DNA of 64,000 bases from Streptomyces antnestii. GTDB lineage: Bacteria; Actinomycetota; Actinomycetes; Streptomycetales; Streptomycetaceae. This document shows positions 1 to 8,107 of the stretch, in pieces. Location: positions 62,001 to 126,000 of the forward strand of contig NZ_RZYA01000020.1 of NCBI RefSeq assembly GCF_004005495.1, given 5' to 3'. The first letter of the stretch is position 1. Each line of letters opens with the position of its first letter. A program made the position numbers and the translations under genes. The notes beneath the pieces are model-generated. The model did no database searches and had not been told where the DNA came from. It saw nothing but the letters and a program-made list of their open reading frames with translations.

Positions 1-197
1 ACCTTCGCCTCGGCGGGCGCGGTGATCTCGACCTTCGTCGTGCCTTCCACGGGGTCCATGCCGGAGACCGCGGGCGGGATGCACTCGGTCTTGTACGCGA
101 CCTCGGCGGCCTGTGCGGGGGTGGCGGCGAGCAGGAGGCCCGCGCCGCCCAGCATCAGGGCGACGCCGGCCGCGCTCACTCTCCGTTGGGTGCTCAC
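1..197 (-). CDS. Secreted protein, N-terminal part only (cut by window edge)
   Basis: Only about 65 codons lie in the window. The GTG start at 195-197 overlaps the TGA of the upstream gene (GTGA at 194-197), which suggests translational coupling, and an AAGGGAA ribosome site precedes it. The product begins with a basic stretch (STQRR), a hydrophobic core and an Ala-x-Ala cleavage region near residue 30, so it is exported. The mature part starts AEVAYKTECIPP, which resembles the mature start of the LPQTG protein at 2282-2971 (Tyr-x-Cys spacing), so the two may be paralogues. No enzyme motif is visible. It is the last visible gene of a four-gene leftward surface-protein run. The function is unknown. 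Confidence 0.7.
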   Translation of the reverse strand, partial: MSTQRRVSAAGVALMLGGAGLLLAATPAQAAEVAYKTECIPPAVSGMDPVEGTTKVEITAPAEAK

Positions 198-1303
198 GTG
201 TTTCCCTTCGTTGTCGGGCTGTTGTCTGACGGTGCGGAGAGCTGACCGGCCGGTGTGCCGGGGTCGGTGTCCGGGGTGAACCAGGGCAGGGCCGTGGTGG
301 TCGTGGTCCCGGGTGGTTCGGGCGCCCTGCGCGACGGCCGCGGGCGGCTCGCCCTCGGCAGCCGGGACGCCAGTTCGGGCAGGCCGAGCGCGCCGCGGTG
401 CCGTCCCGCGCCGCCCGGCCGCCGGGGCCGTACGCGGTCGACGACGGCCATGCCGATCCGGAAGACGGCGGCCGGTACGACGACGCAGAGCAGGATCCAG
501 AAGAGGGTGACGCCCCAGGGGCGGCCCACGCCCCAGGGCTGTTCGGCGAGGACCTTGCCGCCGAACTTGAGGGAGACCAGGTAGTTGCCGTGGGCCCCCG
601 AGGACAGTTCGACGGGCAGCTTGATCTGGGCCTTGCGGCCGGGCGGGATCGTGCCGCGCCACTGCTGGTCCTCCCACTGGGGGGCGAACACGCCGTGCGA
701 GGTGCCGACCTGGAAGACGGGATCCTTGACGGGGGCCGAGCCGACGTTGCCGACGGTGAAGACGAAGGTTCGCGCGGGCGGGGCGCCGAACCAGGTCAGG
801 ACGCCGCTCGACCCGTCGAGGCGGGTGTCGGTGAGGACGGACAGCTTGCCGCCGCCCGCCTGCGCGGGAATCGGCTTCACGGGGTGGCCCGCCACCTTGA
901 GCACGGCGTCGGCCTGCGCCTTGTCGCCGGTGACTGTCGCCACGTGGACGACGCACGGGCAGGGCACGGGCGGCTCGGCGACCGGGAGCTTCTTGCCGAA
1001 GGTGCCGTCGGCGCCGGTGGTGACGGCGCGCCCGTCGGCGTTGGCGCAGGAGTTGGTGCCGCCGACGACTCCCTTGCCGGGTGCGGACTGGCCGCAGATC
1101 AGCAGCATCAGCAGCGCGTCGGGCCGCCAGCCCGACCCCTTGACGGTGATCGAACCGCCCGCCCCCGCCTGGGTCCTGGAGAGCGTGACGGCCGGGCCCT
1201 CGGCCGCTGACGCGGCCTGCTGCGGCGCGGCGAGAGCGAACGCGGCGAGCAGGACGAGCGCTGCCGCCCACAGCCGGGGCCCGCAGCGGTGGCGGCGGTT
1301 CAT
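194..1303 (-). CDS. Exported, membrane-anchored protein with neocarzinostatin-like beta domain
   Basis: 369 residues from the ATG at 1301-1303, with an AAGGGAG ribosome site just upstream. The start overlaps the stop of the preceding gene (ATGA). Residues 1-35 form a signal peptide (LWAAALVLLAAFALA core). The next 100 or so residues (VTLSRTQAGAGGSITVKGSG, Cys pairs around GTNSC and PCPC) recall the Ig-like fold of neocarzinostatin-family proteins. A second beta domain follows (VFTVGNVGSAPVKDP), then one strong membrane helix (VTLFWILLCVVVPAAVF) and a basic, Pro/Arg-rich cytoplasmic tail. The longer open frame running upstream of 1303 is an artefact of GC bias. The role is probably cell-surface or wall-associated together with its neighbours. 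No catalytic residues were seen. Confidence 0.75.
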   Translation of the reverse strand: MNRRHRCGPRLWAAALVLLAAFALAAPQQAASAAEGPAVTLSRTQAGAGGSITVKGSGWRPDALLMLLICGQSAPGKGVVGGTNSCANADGRAVTTGADGTFGKKLPVAEPPVPCPCVVHVATVTGDKAQADAVLKVAGHPVKPIPAQAGGGKLSVLTDTRLDGSSGVLTWFGAPPARTFVFTVGNVGSAPVKDPVFQVGTSHGVFAPQWEDQQWRGTIPPGRKAQIKLPVELSSGAHGNYLVSLKFGGKVLAEQPWGVGRPWGVTLFWILLCVVVPAAVFRIGMAVVDRVRPRRPGGAGRHRGALGLPELASRLPRASRPRPSRRAPEPPGTTTTTALPWFTPDTDPGTPAGQLSAPSDNSPTTKGNT

Positions 1304-2229
1304 GACCAACTCCCTTGGGTCTCTTGGTTCCCGCTGTTCGCGCGGCGTCGTCGGCGTACGCACCAGAAGGCCGCGGCCCCGGCGGCCACGAGTGCGGCGC
1401 CGGTCCCGGAGACCGCTCCCCACGGCACGAACCGCTTCGTCGCCGTCGCCTCGCCGTGGGCGCCGCCCCCGGCCGTGACGGTGAGCCGCACCCGGACCGA
1501 GTCGAGGGCGGGGGCGCTCTGCCACGGCTCGCTGAGCGTGACGCGGCGGCCGGGCAGCAGTTCGACGGGCAGGGTGCGCGGGCGCCGGTCGAGCGCCCGC
1601 CCGAACACCCCGTCGGCGCGCACGGCGAGCCGCGGCGTAAGGATCGTGTTCCCGCGGTTGACGAGGTCGTACGAGATCCGGCCGCCGCCCGTGACCTTGA
1701 CCCGCTCGACGGTGAGCGCCGAGAGGGTGGGGCCGCTGACCCGCAGATGGACGCTGACCCCGGAGTCCCGCCCGTCCGCGCTGGCGACGACGGCGCCGGG
1801 GTGGTCGCCGGGTGCGGCGTCGGCCGGGACGGTGACGGTGAAGGGCACTTCGGCGCGGGTGCGGGCGGGGATCTTCACCGTGCGCCGGGCGAAGGCGATC
1901 CAGGCGCCCGTGTCGGTGGATCGCGCGCGCACGGAGAGGGCGCCGGCGTGAGTGTTGTCGGCGTCGGCGCCCCGCAGCCGCACGGTGAGGGGGCGGGTGC
2001 CGGGGTTGGTGACGGCGACCTTGTCCTGGAGCACCGCGCCGGGGACCCCCTCGGCGTAGAAGTAGGGGCGTCCGTCCTGCGCGGGGCGGGTGCCGCCGCC
2101 GGCCGACGGGGCGACGGACCAGGCGGGGGCCGCCGTGCCGGCCGCGGCCGCCGGGGCCCCGGCGCCTACGGCGAGCAGGACGGCGGCCCCGCACAGTGCG
2201 CGCAGGCGGGCGCGGGGACGGGACGGCAT
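1300..2229 (-). CDS. DUF916 / WxL-interacting-protein-like exported membrane protein
   Basis: 309 residues. The signal peptide is at 1-30 (ALCGAAVLLAVGAGAPAAA). Two immunoglobulin-like beta domains follow. The first carries PYFYAEGVPGAVLQDKVAV, then NPGTRPLTVRL and DTGAWIAF, the pattern of the DUF916 domain of WxL-binding proteins; the second contains VSGPTLSALTVERVKV. Near the C-terminus there is one membrane helix (VSGTGAALVAAGAAAFW) and a short Arg-rich tail. In Firmicutes this family sits on the outer face and binds WxL proteins and peptidoglycan; here that role is inferred from the fold only. It lies 52 bp downstream of the LPQTG gene and overlaps the next gene by ATGA, so the set looks like one operon. 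Confidence 0.75.
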   Translation of the reverse strand: MPSRPRARLRALCGAAVLLAVGAGAPAAAAGTAAPAWSVAPSAGGGTRPAQDGRPYFYAEGVPGAVLQDKVAVTNPGTRPLTVRLRGADADNTHAGALSVRARSTDTGAWIAFARRTVKIPARTRAEVPFTVTVPADAAPGDHPGAVVASADGRDSGVSVHLRVSGPTLSALTVERVKVTGGGRISYDLVNRGNTILTPRLAVRADGVFGRALDRRPRTLPVELLPGRRVTLSEPWQSAPALDSVRVRLTVTAGGGAHGEATATKRFVPWGAVSGTGAALVAAGAAAFWCVRRRRRANSGNQETQGSWS

Positions 2230-2281
2230 CGGCGGCTCCAGGTCATCGCGTTCGGACGTCGGACGGGCACGGCCGCCGTGG

Positions 2282-2971
2282 TCAGCGCGCGGCCTGGTGA
2301 CGCCGCGTCAGCCACAGCACGCCGGCCGCGCCCGCGAGCAGCACCGTGCCGCCGAGGGTGCCGAGCGCGATCGCGGAGTCCTCGGGCCCGGTCTGCGGCA
2401 GTTCGCCGCCGGACGGTGTGCTCTGCGAGCCGCCCGAAGTGCCGCCGCCACCGGCCGACTTGACGTCCAGGGTCAGGGACGGCTTCGGGCTGTTGGCGGG
2501 GGTGCACGTGGTCGTGGTGCCGAGCGCCTTGATGGTGAGGACACCCGCGGTGAAGGTGACCTTGCCGGTCTTCGCCGGGGTGTAGGTGCCCGACAGGTCG
2601 CTGATCTTGATGGGGGTGTTGGCGGGGATCGCCTCCGCGTTCGGCGGTCCGGACACCGGCAGGCTGCCGGTCTCGGCGCCGCCCAGCTTGATGACGGCGC
2701 TGGGCTTCATGGCGCCCTTGCCGAGCTCGACCGGGCTGGACGAGACACCCTTCTGGAAGGACATGGTGATCTTGTAGCCGCTGCCGCTCGGGACGCTCTT
2801 GATGTCGATCGGAGAGACGGCTCCCTTGTTCCCGATCGGCGTCTTGCACTGGTAGTTGACGTCCTGTACGGCGGCCTGGGCTGCGGGGGCGGCCATGAGC
2901 ACCCCGGAGCCGGCCAGGGCCGCGGCGAGCGCGAGCGCTGCCGTTCGTTTCTGGTACGTCCGGTACGACAC
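2282..2971 (-). CDS. Sortase-type LPQTG cell-wall anchored surface protein
   Basis: 229 residues from a GTG at 2969-2971, chosen because GAGGGGG lies just upstream and the signal peptide (residues 1-34, AALALAAALAG core, ending AQA) then starts correctly. The longer frame to 3169 has no signal peptide at its front. The mature domain (VNYQCKTPIGNKGAVSP, later TTTTCTPANSP) is beta-rich with two Cys. A Gly/Ser linker leads to the sorting signal LPQTG at about 191-195, a hydrophobic helix (IALGTLGGTVLLAGAAG) and the tail TRRHQAAR. This is a complete sortase substrate layout. No sortase gene is in the window. It is the first gene of the leftward surface-protein operon. Confidence 0.8.
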   Translation of the reverse strand: MSYRTYQKRTAALALAAALAGSGVLMAAPAAQAAVQDVNYQCKTPIGNKGAVSPIDIKSVPSGSGYKITMSFQKGVSSSPVELGKGAMKPSAVIKLGGAETGSLPVSGPPNAEAIPANTPIKISDLSGTYTPAKTGKVTFTAGVLTIKALGTTTTCTPANSPKPSLTLDVKSAGGGGTSGGSQSTPSGGELPQTGPEDSAIALGTLGGTVLLAGAAGVLWLTRRHQAAR

Positions 2972-3087
2972 CTCGAGTTCCCCCTCATGCCGGTTGGTCC
3001 TGAGTTGCACCCGCCAAGTTACTGACGGCGCATCAGATAAGGCGCTCAAGGTACGCCGGGGACCTTGTCGAGGGAAGACATAGACGT

Positions 3088-3113
3088 GCGCCGGATCCGA
3101 CGGGATCCGGCGC
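3088..3113. terminator. Hairpin between anti-sigma gene and surface operon
   Basis: Perfect 11-bp inverted repeat (GCGCCGGATCC / GGATCCGGCGC) with a 4-nt loop. It lies downstream of the leftward kinase-like gene and upstream of the LPQTG gene. There is no U-run, as is usual for Streptomyces hairpin terminators. Confidence 0.6.
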
Positions 3114-3155
3114 GTGCGAAGAGATGTACGAACCCTGGGTAACCCCAAGTGCCGC

Positions 3156-3191
3156 AAGGGGTCCCGCAAGAGGTCCCGTAAGGGGTCCCGT
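3156..3191. repeat. Three 12-bp tandem repeats
   Basis: Three consecutive copies of AAGGGGTCCCGY (the middle one has AAGAGG) abut the stop codon of the anti-sigma-factor gene. Each unit contains a small GGGxCCC-type dyad. No function is evident. Confidence 0.6.
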
Positions 3192-3712
3192 CAGGCGGGC
3201 GCCCCGACCTCCGCCCAGACGGTCTTACCCGGGACGCCGGGTTTCCTGACGACGCCCCAGTCCATGCACAGGCGCTGCACGATGAACATCCCGTGCCCGC
3301 CGGGGCGCCCCGCGCGGTGCGGGGTGCGGGGCGCGGGCTGGCCGGCGCCCTGGTCGGAGACCTCGATGCGCAGCACCTTGCTGTCGCAGGAGATCCGCAG
3401 TTCGTCGGGCCCCTCGGCGTGCAGGCAGGCGTTGGTGACCAGCTCGGAGACGACGAGCAGGACGTCCTCGGCCGCGGCGCGCCGGTCGGCGGTGTCCGCC
3501 GGCATCCAGCCCCAGGCGTGCAGCGCCTCGCGAGTGAAGTCGCGGGCCAGGGGGACGATGCCGGCCGCCCCGACGAGGTTCAGGGTGCGGCTCTGGTGCC
3601 CGGCTGTCCGCCCGACGTCGGCGGGGGACTGGCTGGGCGTGCCACCGGCGTGGCCGGCGGCCTCCGGCTCCGGGCCGCGGTCGCCCGGCGAGTAAGGCCG
3701 GGTGGTGCTCAT
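3191..3712 (-). CDS. prsI: RsbW-type anti-sigma factor / serine kinase (PrsI-like)
   Basis: 173 residues with a HATPase_c_2 (GHKL) fold. The N-box is ELVTNACLHAE around residues 90-100, with Asn94 as the expected Mg ligand. The G1 box is DQGAG near 120-124 and the G2 box is GGHGMFIV near 138-145. The first 40 or so residues are a Pro/Gly-rich extension. Such proteins hold a SigB/SigF-type sigma factor inactive and phosphorylate the cognate STAS antagonist. The neighbours, a STAS protein and a divergent SigB-type sigma factor, supply exactly those partners. An alternative GTG start lies two codons upstream (3718). The gene order recalls S. coelicolor SCO3066-3068, hence the symbol, which is an inference from memory. 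Confidence 0.8.
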   Translation of the reverse strand: MSTTRPYSPGDRGPEPEAAGHAGGTPSQSPADVGRTAGHQSRTLNLVGAAGIVPLARDFTREALHAWGWMPADTADRRAAAEDVLLVVSELVTNACLHAEGPDELRISCDSKVLRIEVSDQGAGQPAPRTPHRAGRPGGHGMFIVQRLCMDWGVVRKPGVPGKTVWAEVGAPA

Positions 3713-3926
3713 CAGCACTTCACCTCACCGAGACTCTTGACGTGTGATGTGTGGGAACGAACCGCCGTGACGGTGTGGTCCCGGGTGGGACCCAGCAGGT
3801 CTCCTGCCCGACCGCACCGTGAGAACACCCACGGGTTCGGGATGGACCGTGTGACACTCGTAACGCCTCGATCACATAGAGACAACTGACGCGCGACTTC
3901 CGTGCTCCACCTGCGTACGCGCCCTG

Positions 3927-4298
3927 TCACTCGCCGTCGAGAGCCGCGCTCAGCGACTCGTGGACGGTGAAGACGGCCTCCGCGCCGGTGATCTCGAAGA
4001 CCCGGGCCACCACGGGCAGCATCCCGGCCAGATGGACCCCGCCCCCGGCGGCTTCCGCCTTGAGGCGGGCACCGAGCAGCACGTTGAGTCCGGTGGAGTC
4101 ACAGAACTCCAGGCGTGAGCAGTCGATCACCAGCCGTGAGAATCCGGCGGCGAGACAGCTCTCCAGGGGTTCTCGCAATAGGTCGGCGGTGTGGTGATCC
4201 AACTCACCCACCGGGGTCACGACGGCGCTGGCGCCCTCTTCCCGCACTTCGACCTGAAGCCGGCCCCGATGTGCGCTGCCGACTGTCCCGCGGTCCAT
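3927..4298 (-). CDS. arsI: STAS-domain anti-sigma factor antagonist (ArsI-like)
   Basis: 123 residues forming one STAS domain. Its hallmark CDSTGLNVLL places Ser68 at the position phosphorylated by RsbW-type kinases. VTPVGELDHHTADLLREPL is the typical first strand and helix, and VFEITGAEAVFTVHES the typical end. When unphosphorylated it should bind the anti-sigma factor and free the sigma factor. It lies 214 bp upstream of the kinase-like gene on the same strand and is divergent from the sigma gene. It resembles BldG and RsbV in general layout, but the context argues for a dedicated antagonist of the adjacent sigma factor. Confidence 0.85.
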   Translation of the reverse strand: MDRGTVGSAHRGRLQVEVREEGASAVVTPVGELDHHTADLLREPLESCLAAGFSRLVIDCSRLEFCDSTGLNVLLGARLKAEAAGGGVHLAGMLPVVARVFEITGAEAVFTVHESLSAALDGE

Positions 4299-4561
4299 GA
4301 CGTCTCTCTCTTCCGAGTCTGCTCGACCGTCGTGGCTGTTGATTGACGCCCTCGAACACTACGCCCTCACCCCGCCCCCCGACACCCGAACAACCCCCAG
4401 GAATCGGACATTTACGCACAGAACGCACTTGCGAGCGGAGTGTAAAAGCGGGTAGGCCTAGTAAGGACAACTTTTCGCCACGGCCGGCTTTGGAGGCGCC
4501 GCACATCGCAAGTGCACGTATGGGCATCGGCAGCCATATGCCGAGAACGATGGAGGACATC

Positions 4562-5446
4562 ATGTCACCCCGGCTCGACGAATCGCGTACTGACCAGGCG
4601 TCGACGTCGACACCCCCACCGGAACACGAGGCCTTCGACATCCTGGCCGGCCTGCCGGAGATCCCGCCTTTCGACGAGGTGGCTCCCCAGGACGCCCGGG
4701 CGCTGTCCAAAACGCTCTTCGAGCGGCTCGAGTCCCTCGAAGAGGGCACTCACGAATACTCCTATGTCCGCAACACGCTGGTTGAACTCAACCTCGCACT
4801 GGTGAAGTTCGCGGCGTCCCGGTTTCGCTCCCGCAGCGAGCCGATGGAGGACATCATCCAGGTCGGCACCATCGGCCTGATCAAGGCGATCGACCGCTTC
4901 GAGCTGAGCCGTGGGGTCGAGTTCCCCACGTTCGCGATGCCGACCATCGTCGGCGAGATCAAGCGCTTCTTCCGCGACACGTCCTGGTCGGTCCGCGTCC
5001 CGCGGCGCCTCCAGGAGCTTCGCCTCGACCTTGCCAAGGCGGGCGACGAACTCGCCCAGCAGTTCGACCGCGCACCGACGGTGGGCGAGCTCGCCGAGCG
5101 CCTGGGCATCTCGAACGACGAGGTCGTCGAGGGCATGGCCGCGTCCAACGCCTACACGGCCAGCTCCCTGGACGCACAGCCCGAGGAGGACGACTCCGAG
5201 GGCGCGCTCGCGGACCGCATCGGGTACGAGGACCACGGCCTCGAGGGCATCGAGTACGTCGAGTCCCTCAAGCCCCTGATCGCGGAGCTGCCGTCCCGCG
5301 ACCGGAAGATCCTCTCTCTGCGCTTCGTCGCCAACATGACGCAGTCGGAGATCGGCGACGAGCTCGGCATCTCCCAGATGCACGTGTCCCGTCTGCTCTC
5401 GCGCACGCTGGTGCGACTGCGCAAGGGCCTCACGCTGGAGGAGTAG
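4562..5446 (+). CDS. sigI: RNA polymerase sigma factor, SigB/SigF/SigG family (SigI-like)
   Basis: 294 residues from the ATG at 4562, chosen because GGAGG sits 5 nt upstream; the open frame extends to 4343 without a better site. Region 2 is clear (LALVKFAASRF, then DIIQVGTIGLIKAIDRFE and FPTFAMPTIVGEIKRFFRD). Region 3 contains RAPTVGELAERLGIS. Region 4 has LPSRDRKILSLRFVANMTQ and the helix-turn-helix SEIGDELGISQMHVSRLLSR. This is the group-3 stress and development sigma subfamily. Control by the divergent STAS and kinase genes through partner switching is expected. Calling it SigI relies on remembered synteny with SCO3068. Confidence 0.85.
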   Translation: MSPRLDESRTDQASTSTPPPEHEAFDILAGLPEIPPFDEVAPQDARALSKTLFERLESLEEGTHEYSYVRNTLVELNLALVKFAASRFRSRSEPMEDIIQVGTIGLIKAIDRFELSRGVEFPTFAMPTIVGEIKRFFRDTSWSVRVPRRLQELRLDLAKAGDELAQQFDRAPTVGELAERLGISNDEVVEGMAASNAYTASSLDAQPEEDDSEGALADRIGYEDHGLEGIEYVESLKPLIAELPSRDRKILSLRFVANMTQSEIGDELGISQMHVSRLLSRTLVRLRKGLTLEE

Positions 5447-5494
5447 CAACCGCTACCCCGCCCGCATGAGGCCCTTGAGAGAACTGTCCGTCGG

Positions 5495-6664
5495 TCAGGC
5501 GGCGCGTACCCCGCGCCGCCAGACCGCCGACACCAGCGGCACGCCCGGCCGGTACGCCAGGTGCACATGGCTCGGGGCGTCGAGCAGCGCCAGGTCCGCG
5601 TACGCGCCCGGCGCCAGGCGCCCCACGTCCTCGCGGCGCAGCGCCTGCGCGCCGCCCGCCGTCGCCGCCCACATGGCCTCGTCGGGGGTCATCCCCATGT
5701 CCCGTACGGCCAGGGCGATGCAGAACGGCACCGAGGACGTGAACGACGAGCCCGGGTTGCAGTCCGTGGAGAGGGCGACCGTGACGCCCGCGTCGAGGAG
5801 CCTGCGGGCGTCGGGCCACTGCGCGCGCGTCGAGAACTCCGCGCCCGGCAGCAGCGTCGCGACCGTCGAGCTGTTCGCGAGCGCGTCGACGTCCTCGTCC
5901 GTGAGGTGCGTGCAGTGGTCGGCGCTCGCCGCCTCCAGCTCCACCGCGAGCTGGACGCCGGGGCCGTAGCCGAGCTGGTTGGCGTGCACGCGAGGGAGCA
6001 GGCCCTTGGCCTTGCCGGCCGTGAGGATCGCGCGGGCCTGGTCGCCGTCGAAGGCGCCCTTCTCGCAGAAGACGTCCACCCAACGGGCGTGCGGGGCACA
6101 GGCGTCCAGCATCTCGCCGGTGACGAGCGCGACGTAGGCGGCCGGGTCGTCCGCGTAGTCCGGCGACACGATGTGGGCGCCGAGGTAGGTGACCTCGTCG
6201 GTGTGGCGCGCCGCGATGCGCAGCGCCCTCGCCTCGTCCTCGACGGTCAGGCCGTAGCCCGACTTCGTCTCGAAGGTCGTGGTGCCCTGGCGCAGCGCCT
6301 CGTCGAGGTGGTGGACGAGGTTCGCCTCCAGCTCCTCGTCCGTGGCCGCGCGGGTGGCGGCGACGGTCGTACGGATGCCGCCGGCGGTGTAACTGCGGCC
6401 CGACATGCGGGCGTTGAACTCCTGGGTGCGGTCGCCCGCGAAGACCAGGTGGGAGTGCGAGTCCACGAAGCCGGGGATGACGGCGCGGCCCTGCGCGTCG
6501 TGGACGGCGTCGGCGGCGGGCGCCTTCTCCTGCGGCCCCACCCAGGCGATCCGGTCGCCCTCTATGACCACGGCGGCGTTCTCGACGAGGCCGAGGGGGG
6601 TGTCGCCGTGGGCCGGGTCGTTGGTGACCAGGGAGCCGATGTTGGTGATGAGGGTGGTGGTCAT
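5495..6664 (-). CDS. hutI: Imidazolonepropionase
   Basis: 389 residues of the amidohydrolase superfamily. It hydrolyses 4-imidazolone-5-propionate to N-formimino-L-glutamate in cytoplasmic histidine degradation. Visible metal motifs are PGFVDSHSHLVFAGDRT (HxH at the end of strand 1) and LSTDCNPGSSF (the catalytic Asp region). GAEFSTRAQWPDARRLLDAG and HANQLGYGPGVQL are typical family blocks. GAGAGGAACC precedes the ATG at 6664. It is the last gene of the hut run, separated from hutF by 105 bp that hold a long palindrome. It converges on the sigma gene, whose end is 48 bp away. Confidence 0.95.
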   Translation of the reverse strand: MTTTLITNIGSLVTNDPAHGDTPLGLVENAAVVIEGDRIAWVGPQEKAPAADAVHDAQGRAVIPGFVDSHSHLVFAGDRTQEFNARMSGRSYTAGGIRTTVAATRAATDEELEANLVHHLDEALRQGTTTFETKSGYGLTVEDEARALRIAARHTDEVTYLGAHIVSPDYADDPAAYVALVTGEMLDACAPHARWVDVFCEKGAFDGDQARAILTAGKAKGLLPRVHANQLGYGPGVQLAVELEAASADHCTHLTDEDVDALANSSTVATLLPGAEFSTRAQWPDARRLLDAGVTVALSTDCNPGSSFTSSVPFCIALAVRDMGMTPDEAMWAATAGGAQALRREDVGRLAPGAYADLALLDAPSHVHLAYRPGVPLVSAVWRRGVRAA

Positions 6665-6690
6665 GGTTCCTCTCCTTGGGGTGGGGGGTA

Positions 6691-6738
6691 CCTCGAACGC
6701 CGGACCGGCTGAATCATCAGCCCGTCCGGCGTTCGAGG
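6691..6738. repeat. 22-bp-arm palindrome between hutF and hutI
   Basis: Arms 6691-6712 and 6717-6738 are reverse complements with one mismatch around a 4-nt loop (ATCA); the outer part reads CCTCGAACGCCGGA. It may act as an attenuating or processing hairpin inside the hut operon. From memory, very similar palindromes recur in intergenic regions of many Streptomyces, so it may also be a dispersed REP-like element. Confidence 0.7.
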
Positions 6739-6769
6739 ACTTGGGGAAGGGACGGGCCCTGAAGGGATG

Positions 6770-8107
6770 TCAGGCCCGGAGCGCCCCGATCGACGCGGCC
6801 AGCGCCTCGGCGACGTCCCCGACCAGCTCGTGCCGGCCGTCACGGACGACGTGCTTGCCGCCCACGACCGTGTGCTTCACATCGGCGCCGCTCGCGGCGA
6901 ACACCGCGATCTCCGCGCCGAGGCCCGCCACCGGTCCGGCGGTGCGGACAGAATCGAGCGCCACCGTCACGAGGTCGGCGAAATTGCCGGTCTCGATCCG
7001 TCCGGCGTCGTCCCAGCCGAGCGCCGCGTGGCCGTCGGCCGTGGCGGCGCGCAGCAGGGCCGCCGCCGTCCAGTGACCGCGCGTCTGCGTGCGCAGCCGC
7101 TCGTTCAGCTCCATCGCCCGCGCCTCTTCGAAGAGGTCGATGACGGCGTGGCTGTCCGAGCCCAGCGAGAGCGGGGAGCCCGCCTTCTGCAGGGCCACGG
7201 CCGGGCCGATGCCGTCGGCCAGGTCGCGCTCCGTGGTGGGACACATGCACGTACCCGTACGGGAGTTGCCCAGGAGGGCGATGTCCTCGTCGGTCATGTG
7301 CGTGTTGTGCACGCCCACGGTGCGCTCGCCGAGCACGCCGTGCTCCGCGAGGAGCTGCGTCGGCGTGCAGCCGTGCGCGGCCAGGCACGCCTCGTTCTCC
7401 GCGACCTGCTCGGAGAGGTGGACGTGCAGCGCCGCGTCACGGCTCTGCGCCCACTCGGCGACCGTGGAGAGCTGGCCGGCGGGCACGGCGCGCACGGAGT
7501 GCACGGCCGCGCCGATCTTCGCGTGGTCCCGGTCCTTGAGGAGCGAGGCCCGCTCGGCCCACGCCTCGGTGGTGCCGTCCGAGAACCGCTGCTGGTGCTC
7601 GTCCGGCGCCTTACCAAAGCCGGACGAGACGTACGCCGTGTCGAGCAGCGTGATGCGGATACCGGCCTCGGCCGCGGCCGCGATCAGCGCCTCGCCCATC
7701 GCGTTCGGGTCGGCGTAACGGGTGCCGCCCGGCGCGTGGTGCAGGTAGTGGAACTCGCCGACGGTGGTGATGCCGGTGAGCGCCATCTCCGCGTACACGG
7801 CCCTGGCGAGGGCGTGGTACGTGTCCGGGGTGAGCCGGTCCGCGTACGAGTACATGGTGTCGCGCCACGTCCAGAACGTGCCCGAGCCCACCTGGACGTG
7901 GGAGCGCAGGGCACGGTGGAAGGCGTGGCTGTGCGCGTTGGCGAGACCGGGGACGGTCAGGCCGCGCAGGGCCGTCGCGCCGGGCGGCGGAGCCTCGACC
8001 CCGGTCCGCACGGCGGAGATACGGCCGTCGGCCGCGACCTCCACGACGACACCCGACTCGACCGCCGGGTCGATCCAGGCATGTTCCAGCCAGTACGTCA
8101 CCTGCAC
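6770..8107 (-). CDS. hutF: Formimidoylglutamate deiminase
   Basis: 445 residues, an amidohydrolase-superfamily enzyme converting N-formimino-L-glutamate to N-formyl-L-glutamate and ammonia. Visible motifs are the metal HxH in GLANAHSHAFHRALRSH, the block GEFHYLHHAPGG, VHLSEQVAENEACLAAHG, VGVHNTHMTDEDI, and the Asp block LSLGSDSHAVID. The GTG start at 8107 has GGAGGG six nt upstream and overlaps the preceding gene by 10 bp. Presence of hutF means the organism uses the two-step formylglutamate branch and so also needs an N-formylglutamate amidohydrolase; the adjacent M20 enzyme is a candidate. Confidence 0.92.
   Translation of the reverse strand: MQVTYWLEHAWIDPAVESGVVVEVAADGRISAVRTGVEAPPPGATALRGLTVPGLANAHSHAFHRALRSHVQVGSGTFWTWRDTMYSYADRLTPDTYHALARAVYAEMALTGITTVGEFHYLHHAPGGTRYADPNAMGEALIAAAAEAGIRITLLDTAYVSSGFGKAPDEHQQRFSDGTTEAWAERASLLKDRDHAKIGAAVHSVRAVPAGQLSTVAEWAQSRDAALHVHLSEQVAENEACLAAHGCTPTQLLAEHGVLGERTVGVHNTHMTDEDIALLGNSRTGTCMCPTTERDLADGIGPAVALQKAGSPLSLGSDSHAVIDLFEEARAMELNERLRTQTRGHWTAAALLRAATADGHAALGWDDAGRIETGNFADLVTVALDSVRTAGPVAGLGAEIAVFAASGADVKHTVVGGKHVVRDGRHELVGDVAEALAASIGALRA

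Noticed and set aside
1304..2194. Upstream extension of the neocarzinostatin-fold gene to 2194
   Set aside because: The in-frame extension is Arg/Pro-rich, overlaps the real DUF916-like gene in another frame, and would bury the signal peptide.
4343..4561. Longer sigma factor starting at 4343
   Set aside because: The added residues are not sigma-like; GGAGG stands 5 nt before the ATG at 4562.
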